Positions 55,760 to 62,660 of a stretch of DNA of 64,000 nt are shown piece after piece. Where the stretch lies: contig NZ_KL544008.1 in assembly GCF_000712035.1 (NCBI RefSeq), forward strand, positions 1 to 64,000. The letters are read 5' to 3'. Source of the stretch: Salinicoccus luteus DSM 17002 (lineage in GTDB: Bacteria > Bacillota > Bacilli > Staphylococcales > Salinicoccaceae). The position numbers and the translations under genes are program-made. Within the stretch, counting starts at the first letter, position 1; the number at the start of each line of letters is the position of its first letter. Below the pieces are notes generated by a model. It did not search any database, had not been told where the DNA came from, and saw only the letters and a list, made by a program, of their open reading frames with translations.

Positions 55760-55776
55760 TTGACCAACCTGGTCAA
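55760..55776. promoter_or_regulatory. TetR operator 1 (downstream)
   Basis: TTGACC-AACCT-GGTCAA, a perfect interrupted palindrome in the 5-prime leader of tetR. Confidence 0.82.
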
Positions 55777-55780
55777 CTCC

Positions 55781-55809
55781 ATTATATTCCCATTGACCGA
55801 GGTGGTCAA
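55781..55809 (-). promoter_or_regulatory. tetR operon promoter with operator 2
   Basis: On the minus strand TTGACC, 17 bases, TATAAT. The -35 is one arm of the second operator TTGACC-GAGGT-GGTCAA (55793-55809), identical in both half-sites to operator 1. The two operator centres are 33 bases apart, about three helical turns. Confidence 0.85.
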
Positions 55810-55867
55810 TAACTTTTTACACACAAGTCTTCGATATATGGATCAGTACAGAAAAAGGAGGACATTC

Positions 55868-56665
55868 ATGAATCCAATCGATTATCTTGTGGGTCAGGGG
55901 TTCAGGGTCACATCCGATCCGACCCGGTACAGAAGCGGCATATGGGGGAAGCGGGACTATACGGTGGATGGCTACAACTATGACACGTACTGCGGCGGGT
56001 ACCACCGGGCATATGACCTCGCCAAGGCCCATCTGGCACCCGTGCCGGCAGTGTGCAGCGGGGAGGTCGCTCCGGGCACGGCCCGCCATGGCAACTTCGG
56101 CGGGACGGTGGTCATTGCGAATAAAGCGCTCGGCATCCAGGTGATCTACGGGCATCTCGACCGGAACCTCAAAGTCCGTGTCGGGCAGACCGTCCGCCAG
56201 GGCGATACCGTGGGGCTCCAGTCGAACACGAACTATGACAATGTGCAGATGGCGAGCCATCTGCACATCCAGTTCCAGAAATACGGCTACATCGCAGGGG
56301 AACGCGCCTTTGTGTGCACCGGCATCAATCCATTGAAAATAAACGTCTCGGAAGCGGTGCACCTTGATACCTGGCTGTGGCATGGGCACTTCACGGCAGA
56401 CAGCCGCATACGGCTCCGGGATCATCCGTCGAAGCAGGCAGCAGCGAGGGGCATCATCACACCGGGGACGAAGGTCCGCTTCGACCGGCTCTATGTCAAT
56501 GAAGGGCTCTGGTGGATACGCATCACGACAGGCGGGAAACAAAGATGCATCGCAGTCGGGGAAAAGCAGACGGGGGTCACCTTCCGCCGTGCGAACACCC
56601 TCGGCCGCCTATGGGGGAAGGCCGGAGGACTAGATACATCACGGGGCAAAGAAAAACAGGGTTGA
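55868..56665 (+). CDS. M23 (LytM/lysostaphin-type) peptidase with C-terminal SH3b domain, no signal peptide
   Basis: A 265-residue putative peptidoglycan hydrolase. The zinc site is complete: HRAYDLA (HxxxD) near 48-54 and SHLHIQF (HxH) near 138-144. Residues about 175-245 (DSRIRLRDHPSKQ, GLWWIRI) resemble an SH3b wall-binding domain as in lysostaphin and ALE-1. The start MNPIDYLVGQGFRV follows AAAGGAGG and there is no signal peptide or membrane helix. That domain pair without export signal is typical of phage endolysins or of hydrolases released by lysis. No other phage gene is nearby. The expected target is an interpeptide bridge. Confidence 0.85.
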   Translation: MNPIDYLVGQGFRVTSDPTRYRSGIWGKRDYTVDGYNYDTYCGGYHRAYDLAKAHLAPVPAVCSGEVAPGTARHGNFGGTVVIANKALGIQVIYGHLDRNLKVRVGQTVRQGDTVGLQSNTNYDNVQMASHLHIQFQKYGYIAGERAFVCTGINPLKINVSEAVHLDTWLWHGHFTADSRIRLRDHPSKQAAARGIITPGTKVRFDRLYVNEGLWWIRITTGGKQRCIAVGEKQTGVTFRRANTLGRLWGKAGGLDTSRGKEKQG

Positions 56666-56688
56666 AGTCATGGACTTCAACCCTGTTT
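56654..56688. terminator. Shared terminator spanning the stops of two convergent genes
   Basis: AAACAGGGTTGAAGTC pairs perfectly with GACTTCAACCCTGTTT, a 16-base stem; TGA stops of both convergent genes lie within its arms. Confidence 0.9.
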
Positions 56689-57099
56689 CATGTTTTCGGG
56701 CCGCTGCTCGATGCGGGGCGAGGATTTTATTTCCCGGTCGAGCCTGTAGAGCAGCCGGTTGATCTCGACCTGGTTGATCGCTTCGACGATGAAGTAGGCG
56801 AGGATCGTGTAGACGGTGATGGCAGCGATGAGCAGGATGTTGCTTTGGATGACGCTGATGACGAGCGCCGGCATGATGACGAGTGCGATGAATGCAAGCA
56901 GCATGCCGAGGCGGTTGCCGTATATGGCACGCTGTGTGTCCCGGAGCTGATCCGAATATTTCCGGTTGACCCGCTCGAGGTCCACATCCCGGGCATCACG
57001 GTAAACTTTGGTGATGTGGACATCACCGCCGTACTCGTCTTTCGTATAGCGGAGGTCCATATGCGAGTTGTCCCATGTAAGGTATTTGAAAAAAGCCAT
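56677..57099 (-). CDS. Two-span membrane protein of unknown function
   Basis: A 140-residue protein I do not recognise. It has a polar, charged N-terminal half (residues 1-60, with SHMDLRYTKDEYGGDV and a predicted helix RDVDLERVNRKYSDQLRDTQ), two membrane helices (LGMLLAFIALVIMPALVISVI and ILLIAAITVYTILAYFIVEAI) and a charged tail. The ATG follows GGGAGGG. It ends inside the terminator shared with the M23 gene and is divergent from the dehydrogenase operon. Confidence 0.7.
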   Translation of the reverse strand: MAFFKYLTWDNSHMDLRYTKDEYGGDVHITKVYRDARDVDLERVNRKYSDQLRDTQRAIYGNRLGMLLAFIALVIMPALVISVIQSNILLIAAITVYTILAYFIVEAINQVEINRLLYRLDREIKSSPRIEQRPENMKQG

Positions 57100-57180
57100 G
57101 ACTTTCCCTCCCATCTATGTTTGCAATATTCTGTTAATATTATATAATGAAATCATCTATTTATCAAAGGGGTGTTGATA

Positions 57181-57984
57181 ATGGCAGAAAAAGGACCGGA
57201 TGAAAAGCAGTTTTCAAGACGTGATTTTCTCAAGACCACAGGGGTTGCGACAGGCGGCATCATAGGCGGATCGCTGCTTGGCGGCTTTGTAGGATTCAAC
57301 ATGAACGGCGACTCCGGCGGAGATACGGCACAGAACGGCCAGCAGGACACTGGAGGGGACACGGCCCAGGGACAGCATGACCCGGGGCGCATCTTCTTCC
57401 ATAACGACGCGGAATTCGAAACGATTTCACAGGCCATGGAGCGCATATTCCCCGAGGATGATATGGGGCCCGGGGCCATCACACTCGGCGCACCCTATTT
57501 CCTGGATATGCAGCTCGCCGGGGAATACGGCAACAACACGAAGGAATATATGCAGGGTCCCTTTTATGCAGGGGAGACGACCCAGGGGTACCAGTCCCGT
57601 CTGAAGCGGTCGGAACTGTTCAGGTTGGGCATCGAGCGTCTGAATGCGGAGGCCAACGAACAGTTCGATGATGATTTCAGCAACCTTGAAGGAGAGGACC
57701 AGGATGAGATACTGACCAGGTTCCAGGAAGGGGAGGCAGATATGGGTGTGCCGCCTGCAACGGCGACGCCCGAGGACTTCTTCGGCCTCCTGCGCTCGGC
57801 AACGATCGAAGGGGTATATGCAGACCCGCTCTATCGGGGCAACCGTGGCATGGAAGGCTGGAAGATGAAGAACTTCCCGGGTCACCAGTACCAGTACATC
57901 GACAGGATACAGAGCGACAGCATGGTCGAAATCGAACCACAACCACTATTTGGAGGCGATCATAATGGCAACGGAAATGGATAA
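57181..57984 (+). CDS. Gluconate 2-dehydrogenase subunit 3-like protein with Tat signal
   Basis: Small subunit of a membrane-side flavin dehydrogenase, 267 residues. It begins with a twin-arginine signal, SRRDFLK at 12-18, followed by a Gly/Ile hydrophobic stretch (VATGGIIGGSLLGGFVGF) and a Gly/Asp/Gln-rich linker. The body (AMERIFPEDDMGPGAI, FLDMQLAGEYGNNTK, ATPEDFFGLLRSATIEG) matches the DUF6082/GluDH subunit 3 family. It would fold in the cytoplasm with the flavoprotein and carry it across by Tat. It overlaps the GMC gene by 20 bases. Confidence 0.88.
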   Translation: MAEKGPDEKQFSRRDFLKTTGVATGGIIGGSLLGGFVGFNMNGDSGGDTAQNGQQDTGGDTAQGQHDPGRIFFHNDAEFETISQAMERIFPEDDMGPGAITLGAPYFLDMQLAGEYGNNTKEYMQGPFYAGETTQGYQSRLKRSELFRLGIERLNAEANEQFDDDFSNLEGEDQDEILTRFQEGEADMGVPPATATPEDFFGLLRSATIEGVYADPLYRGNRGMEGWKMKNFPGHQYQYIDRIQSDSMVEIEPQPLFGGDHNGNGNG

Positions 57985-59695
57985 GGTGGATGTAGTCACC
58001 GTCGGTGTCGGCTGGACAGGCGGCATCGTGGCAGCAGAAGCGGCGAAGGCGGGTCTTCAGGTGGTCGGCCTCGAGCGGGGCAGGGAACGCGGCACCGAGG
58101 ACTACCAGCACATTCATGACGAATACAAATATGCGATCAGATATGAACTGATGCAGGATGTCTCGAAGGAGACGATCACCTTCAGGAACAGCCGGGAACA
58201 GCGTGCACTGCCGATGCGGCAGATGGGATCCTTCCTGCTCGGGGAGAACCTGGGTGGGGCCGGTACCCACTGGAACGGGCAGACATGGCGCTTTCTGCCA
58301 TATGACTTCGAAATCCGTTCGATGACGGAGGAGCGGTACGGCAGTGAAAAGTTGCGCGACGACGACGGATACAGGCTACAAGACTGGGGTATTACATACG
58401 ACGAGCTTGAGCCTTATTTCGACAAGTTTGAAAAGACAGCCGGCATTTCGGGAGAGGAAAACCCACTGGGCGGCGAACGTTCCAATCCGTACCCGACGCC
58501 ACCTATGATGAAGACGCGCATTCTTGAAATGTTCGAGGAGGCATCATCCAATCTGGGCTACGACCCGATCATGATGCCGTCGGCGAACTTGAGTGAACAG
58601 TTCGAGAATCCGGATGGGCAGACCATCGCTGCATGCCAGTACTGCGGATTCTGCGAGCGCTTCGGCTGCGAGTATGGGGCGAAATCCTCCCCGGAAGTCA
58701 CAGTCATTCCGGCTGCGAGGGAGACCGGCAACTTCGAAGTCCGCACACACTCCAACGTCGTTGAAATACTGACGGATGAAGATGACGACAGCCAGGTCAC
58801 CGGCGTAAGATATGTCGACACGCGTACCGGCGAAGAGTTCATCCAGCCGGCGGATGTCGTAGTATTGAACAGCTACGTCTTCAACAACTACAAACTGCTC
58901 AGGGTCTCGGACATCGGCCAGCAGTATGACCCCGAAACGGAAGAGGGCACGCTCGGCCGCAACTATTGCTACCAGATCTTCGGCGGCGCAACGGGCTACT
59001 TCGATGAACAGTTCAACACATTCATGGGAGCAGGCGCCCTCGGCATGGCATTCGACAACTATAACGGGGACAACTTCGACCACTCGGATCTCGACTTCCT
59101 GCATGGCGGCAACATGGCCATCACCCAGACCGGCAACCGTCCGATCGCAACGAACCGGATCCGTCCGGATACGCCATCGTGGGGCAGTGAATTCAAGAAG
59201 GAATCCATCGAAAGCTATACGCGCACACTGCGCGTCCAGGGGCAGGGGGCATCGCTTCCGCACAAGGATAACTATATCGACCTTGATGACGAATACACGG
59301 ATGTGTATGGCGTGCCGCTCGTCCAATTGACATACAACTTCACCGATCAGGATATATCCGCCCAGAAGTACCTCGCTGAGAAGGCGGCCGAAGTGGTCGA
59401 GGAGATGGGCGCCAATGAAGTCGTCGTCGATGCGGAGATCTCGGACTACAGCATCGTGCCATACCAGTCCACACACAACACCGGCGGTACGATCATGGGG
59501 GACGACCCGGAAACGAGTGTGACGAACACGTGGCTCCAGCACTGGGACCGTGACAATCTGTTTGTTGTCGGTGCCGGCAGTTTCGTCCATAATAGTGGGT
59601 ACAACCCAACTGCAACAGTCGGTGCACTCGCCTACCGCTGTGCAGAGGGCGTAATCAGATTCGCTGAGGAAGGCGGACGTCTCGAAGAAGAATAG
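57965..59695 (+). CDS. GMC family flavin dehydrogenase, copy 1 (gluconate/glucose-dehydrogenase-like)
   Basis: FAD-dependent oxidoreductase of 576 residues acting on a sugar, sugar acid or alcohol. The FAD loop VGVGWTGG is at 13-20; the C-terminal GMC block has HNTGGTIMG and FVHNSGYNPTATVGALA with catalytic His and Asn. Cys224, Cys227, Cys230 and Cys235 form CQYCGFCERFGC, which fits a small Fe-S cluster of the type seen in FAD-glucose dehydrogenases. It has no export signal and is expected to ride on subunit 3. GGAGG before ATG sets the start. Instead of a cytochrome c subunit, tatC follows ten bases later. Confidence 0.92.
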   Translation: MATEMDKVDVVTVGVGWTGGIVAAEAAKAGLQVVGLERGRERGTEDYQHIHDEYKYAIRYELMQDVSKETITFRNSREQRALPMRQMGSFLLGENLGGAGTHWNGQTWRFLPYDFEIRSMTEERYGSEKLRDDDGYRLQDWGITYDELEPYFDKFEKTAGISGEENPLGGERSNPYPTPPMMKTRILEMFEEASSNLGYDPIMMPSANLSEQFENPDGQTIAACQYCGFCERFGCEYGAKSSPEVTVIPAARETGNFEVRTHSNVVEILTDEDDDSQVTGVRYVDTRTGEEFIQPADVVVLNSYVFNNYKLLRVSDIGQQYDPETEEGTLGRNYCYQIFGGATGYFDEQFNTFMGAGALGMAFDNYNGDNFDHSDLDFLHGGNMAITQTGNRPIATNRIRPDTPSWGSEFKKESIESYTRTLRVQGQGASLPHKDNYIDLDDEYTDVYGVPLVQLTYNFTDQDISAQKYLAEKAAEVVEEMGANEVVVDAEISDYSIVPYQSTHNTGGTIMGDDPETSVTNTWLQHWDRDNLFVVGAGSFVHNSGYNPTATVGALAYRCAEGVIRFAEEGGRLEEE

Positions 59696-59704
59696 GTGAT
59701 ATAA

Positions 59705-60610
59705 ATGGATCCATATCAAAACCTGAGCGTCAGTCCGGTACACAAGAGGAAAGGCAATAAGGACAAAAAGGACGAGGGCAGGAAAGTTTCAGGCGGTTCC
59801 GGCGGTGGAGATGGGGGCGGTGGCAACGGCCCCCGCAACCCACAGGAGCCGGAGGAACCGAGGAAAAGGAAAAAGGTGAGCACCGAAGATCCATATGCAC
59901 CACTCATGGATCACATCGAGGACCTGCGGAGCCTGCTGATCAAATCGGCAGTCGTCTTTGTCCTGTGGTTCTTCACCATATTCATGACTGTCGGCTGGTG
60001 GTTCCCGGTCGTCTCGAAGGGCGCAGACATCGTCGTCCTCGGCCCCTTCGAAGTCATCCGGTTCTACATCCGGACTTCGGCAGCCATGAGCCTCGGACTC
60101 AGCCTGCCGTTCATCTGCTGGTTCCTCTGGCAGTTCGTACGGCCGGGACTGGTCGACAAGGAGACCCAGTTCCTTAAGGGATCGCTGCCGGTGATGCTCG
60201 GGCTGTTCCTGGTTGGTCTCTCCTTCGGCTATTTCGTCGTCCATCCGATCAGCTACTTCTTTCTGATAGAGATGGGGCAGATCAACTTCGATGTGCTCGT
60301 CACAGCCGATGAGTACATGTCATTCCTTTTGATCACGACGATTCCGTTCGGGCTGATCTTCCAGCTGCCGATTGTTGTTCTATTCCTTAATCATATAGAA
60401 TTGCTCGATTCCGATCTCATGAAGAAATCCAGAAAGTTCGCCTACTTCGGGCTGCTTGTCATCACCGCACTCATCGCACCACCCGATTTCTTCACCCACC
60501 TCATTACACTATTGCCGATGATCGGATTGTATGAAATCAGCATCATCCTCGTCAGACGAAAAGAAAGGCGCACTGCTGAGAAGGAGAAAGCCGAAGCGGA
60601 AGCAGCTTAA
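59705..60610 (+). CDS. tatC: Twin-arginine translocase TatC, copy 1, with long Gly-rich N-terminal extension
   Basis: Membrane receptor of the Tat pathway, 301 residues, six helices. About 68 residues precede the canonical start (HIEDLRSLLIKSA at 70-82): a basic, Gly-rich stretch (KDKKDEGRKVSGG, GGGDGGGGNGP) and RKRKKVSTEDPY. The TatC core is clear: PFEVIRFYIRTSAAMSLGLSLP and FVVHPISYFFL pieces, PPDFFTHLI. At the position of E. coli Glu170 the motif reads FGLIFQLP, with Gln. It is the third gene of the dehydrogenase operon and is probably dedicated to its Tat substrate. No tatA is seen in the window. Confidence 0.92.
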   Translation: MDPYQNLSVSPVHKRKGNKDKKDEGRKVSGGSGGGDGGGGNGPRNPQEPEEPRKRKKVSTEDPYAPLMDHIEDLRSLLIKSAVVFVLWFFTIFMTVGWWFPVVSKGADIVVLGPFEVIRFYIRTSAAMSLGLSLPFICWFLWQFVRPGLVDKETQFLKGSLPVMLGLFLVGLSFGYFVVHPISYFFLIEMGQINFDVLVTADEYMSFLLITTIPFGLIFQLPIVVLFLNHIELLDSDLMKKSRKFAYFGLLVITALIAPPDFFTHLITLLPMIGLYEISIILVRRKERRTAEKEKAEAEAA

Positions 60611-60621
60611 TCTGACCGGGG

Positions 60622-60648
60622 AAAGGAGGGCATGGGCCCTCCTTTTTT
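60622..60648 (+). terminator. Dehydrogenase-tatC operon terminator
   Basis: AAAGGAGGGC pairs with GCCCTCCTTT, followed by six T residues. The 140 bases to galU contain no gene. Confidence 0.9.
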
Positions 60649-60787
60649 GATTGATTTTTTTATTATGTGGGCAGGCAGGCTTGGCACTACGACGCCCTCA
60701 AAAACAAATTACACGCAAATCCCATATAATCGCTCAGTATTTGTTATAGTATAGGAAAAGAGATGGAATGAAAAAGGAGATGGAGAG

Positions 60788-61687
60788 ATGCAGAAGGTAA
60801 GAAAAGCGGTCATTCCCGCAGCAGGGCTCGGAACCAGGTTCCTGCCGGCGACAAAAGCGATGCCGAAGGAGATGCTGCCGATATTGGACAAGCCGACGAT
60901 CCAGTATATCGTCGAAGAAGCGGTGGAGGCGGGAATTGAGGATATCATCATCGTCACCGGCAAGCATAAGCGGGCGATCGAGGATCACTTCGACCACCAG
61001 ATCGAGCTTGAGATGAATCTGAAAAATAAGGAGAAGTTCGAGCTGCTGGAAAAAGTAGAGCATGCGACAGGGCTTGCGAACATCTTCTACGTCAGGCAGA
61101 AATCCCCGAAAGGGCTCGGCCACGCCATACATACAGCCAGGCAGTTCATCGGGGACGAACCTTTCGCAGTCCTGCTCGGGGATGACATCGTGGACAATGA
61201 AGGCGGCACACCGGCGATCGGTCAGCTGATCGAGCAGTATAACGCGTGCCAGAGCCCCATCATCGGAGTGAAGCAGGTGCCGAAATCCGAGACCTCCCGA
61301 TACGGCATCGTGGAATTCGACAGGCAGGAGGGCAATCTGTACCATCTGTCCAACATGTTCGAGAAGCCGGCACCGGATGTGACGGACTCCACACTGGCGA
61401 TCATGGGCCGCTATGTCCTGACACCTGAAATATTCGACCACCTCGAAAAAGGGAAGGTCGGCGCCGGCGGGGAAATCCAGCTGACGGACGCAATCCGGGC
61501 AGTCGGTGAAGCGGGCGGTGATGTGCACGCCGTCGATTTTGAAGGCCGCCGCTATGATGTAGGGGACAAGTCGGGCTTCGTCAAGACGACGATCGAATAC
61601 GCACTGAAATCCGACATGAAGGATGAGCTTCTGGATTTCATGGCGGAAACTCTGGAGAAGAACGAAAGGGCAGGCAGACGGCAGTGA
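60788..61687 (+). CDS. galU: UTP-glucose-1-phosphate uridylyltransferase
   Basis: Makes UDP-glucose for glycolipid anchors, teichoic acids and exopolysaccharide. The 299-residue protein has the nucleotidyltransferase loop [20 protein letters not shown] near 11-30, [17 protein letters not shown] near 130, and EIQLTDAIR near 232. The gene is also called gtaB in Bacillus. It is a single gene lying between two oppositely oriented tatC-dehydrogenase modules. Confidence 0.95.
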   Translation: MQKVRKAVIPAAGLGTRFLPATKAMPKEMLPILDKPTIQYIVEEAVEAGIEDIIIVTGKHKRAIEDHFDHQIELEMNLKNKEKFELLEKVEHATGLANIFYVRQKSPKGLGHAIHTARQFIGDEPFAVLLGDDIVDNEGGTPAIGQLIEQYNACQSPIIGVKQVPKSETSRYGIVEFDRQEGNLYHLSNMFEKPAPDVTDSTLAIMGRYVLTPEIFDHLEKGKVGAGGEIQLTDAIRAVGEAGGDVHAVDFEGRRYDVGDKSGFVKTTIEYALKSDMKDELLDFMAETLEKNERAGRRQ

Positions 61688-61694
61688 AGATGAA

Positions 61695-61740
61695 AAGCGG
61701 CATGACCTTGGTCCATACAGGATGCAAAGTCATGCCGCTT
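61695..61740. terminator. Terminator between galU and tatC copy 2
   Basis: AAGCGGCATGAC pairs with GTCATGCCGCTT across a 22-base loop, followed by CTTT on the plus strand and TTTTC on the minus strand; it serves both convergent genes. Confidence 0.82.
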
Positions 61741-61742
61741 CT

Positions 61743-62570
61743 TTAATTTGCCGCTTCCATTTTCCGTGCTTTTTTCAACGCGCGCCTCTCCTTCAGCTTT
61801 ACGAGGTAGATGCTGATTTCATACAGGACGATCATCGGCGCGACTGTAATGAGATGGGTGAAGAAGTCCGGCGGCACGATCAGCGCAGTAACGACGAGCA
61901 GTCCGAAATAGACATACTTCCGGACCTGCTTCATCAGGGCCGAGTCGAGCAGCTCGATGTGGTGCAGGAAGAGGACGACGATCGGCAGCTGGAAGATCAG
62001 CCCGAACGGCATCGTCGTCATCAAAAGGAATGACATGTACTCATCGGCTGTGACGAGGACGTCAAAATTCTCTTCGCCCATCTGGATCAGGAAGAAGTAG
62101 CTGATCGGGTGGACCACAAAGTATCCGAAGGAGAGTCCCGCAAGGAACAGCAGGAACATGATCGGAAAATAGGACTTCAGAAATTGGGTCTCCTTCTCCA
62201 CAAGGCCGGGCCGCATGAACTGCCAGACGAAGTAGCAGATGAAGGGCAGGCTGAGTCCGATGCCGAGCGCACCGGATGTGCGGATATAGAACCGGATGAC
62301 CTCAAACGGTCCCCTTACGATCAGATCATGCCCCTTCGTCAGATAGGGGAACCAGTACTGGATCGTCAGGAAGATCAGCATGAAGAAGAAGACGAACATC
62401 ACAGCCGACTTGATCAGCATGCTCCTCAGATCACTGATGTGCTCGATCAGTGTCGCATCGGGCGTCTCGACCGTCACCTTGCGGCGCTTCTCCGCTTTTG
62501 TCATACTACCCTGTCCGCCCTGTACAGCCTCCTTGAGTGCATCTTTCCTTGTATTTTTATTATTGGTCAT
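61743..62570 (-). CDS. tatC: Twin-arginine translocase TatC, copy 2
   Basis: Second TatC, 275 residues, closely similar to copy 1 through the whole membrane part (HISDLRSMLIKSA at 44-56, PFGLIFQLPIVVLFL, PPDFFTHLI). It also has a basic N-terminal extension, about 42 residues, unlike that of copy 1 (KEAVQGGQGSMTKAEKRRKV). The Glu170-equivalent is again Gln. The ATG follows AGGTGA by five bases. It lies downstream of GMC copy 2 on the minus strand, mirroring copy 1. Confidence 0.92.
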   Translation of the reverse strand: MTNNKNTRKDALKEAVQGGQGSMTKAEKRRKVTVETPDATLIEHISDLRSMLIKSAVMFVFFFMLIFLTIQYWFPYLTKGHDLIVRGPFEVIRFYIRTSGALGIGLSLPFICYFVWQFMRPGLVEKETQFLKSYFPIMFLLFLAGLSFGYFVVHPISYFFLIQMGEENFDVLVTADEYMSFLLMTTMPFGLIFQLPIVVLFLHHIELLDSALMKQVRKYVYFGLLVVTALIVPPDFFTHLITVAPMIVLYEISIYLVKLKERRALKKARKMEAAN

Positions 62571-62600
62571 AGCGCTCACCTGCCATTATCATAAATGCAG

Positions 62601-62633
62601 CAGGCATACACCTGGAGAATAGCCGTATGCCTG
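62601..62633 (-). other. Hairpin between GMC copy 2 and tatC copy 2
   Basis: CAGGCATAC pairs perfectly with GTATGCCTG across a 15-base loop in the 90-base gap. There is no T run; it may be a processing or stability element in a shared mRNA. Confidence 0.55.
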
Positions 62634-62660
62634 TACCATTCATTTTTCTGCTGAATAAAG

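Noticed and set aside
58544-59743. 399-codon minus-strand frame opposite GMC copy 1
   Set aside because: Antisense shadow; no ribosome site or family pattern.
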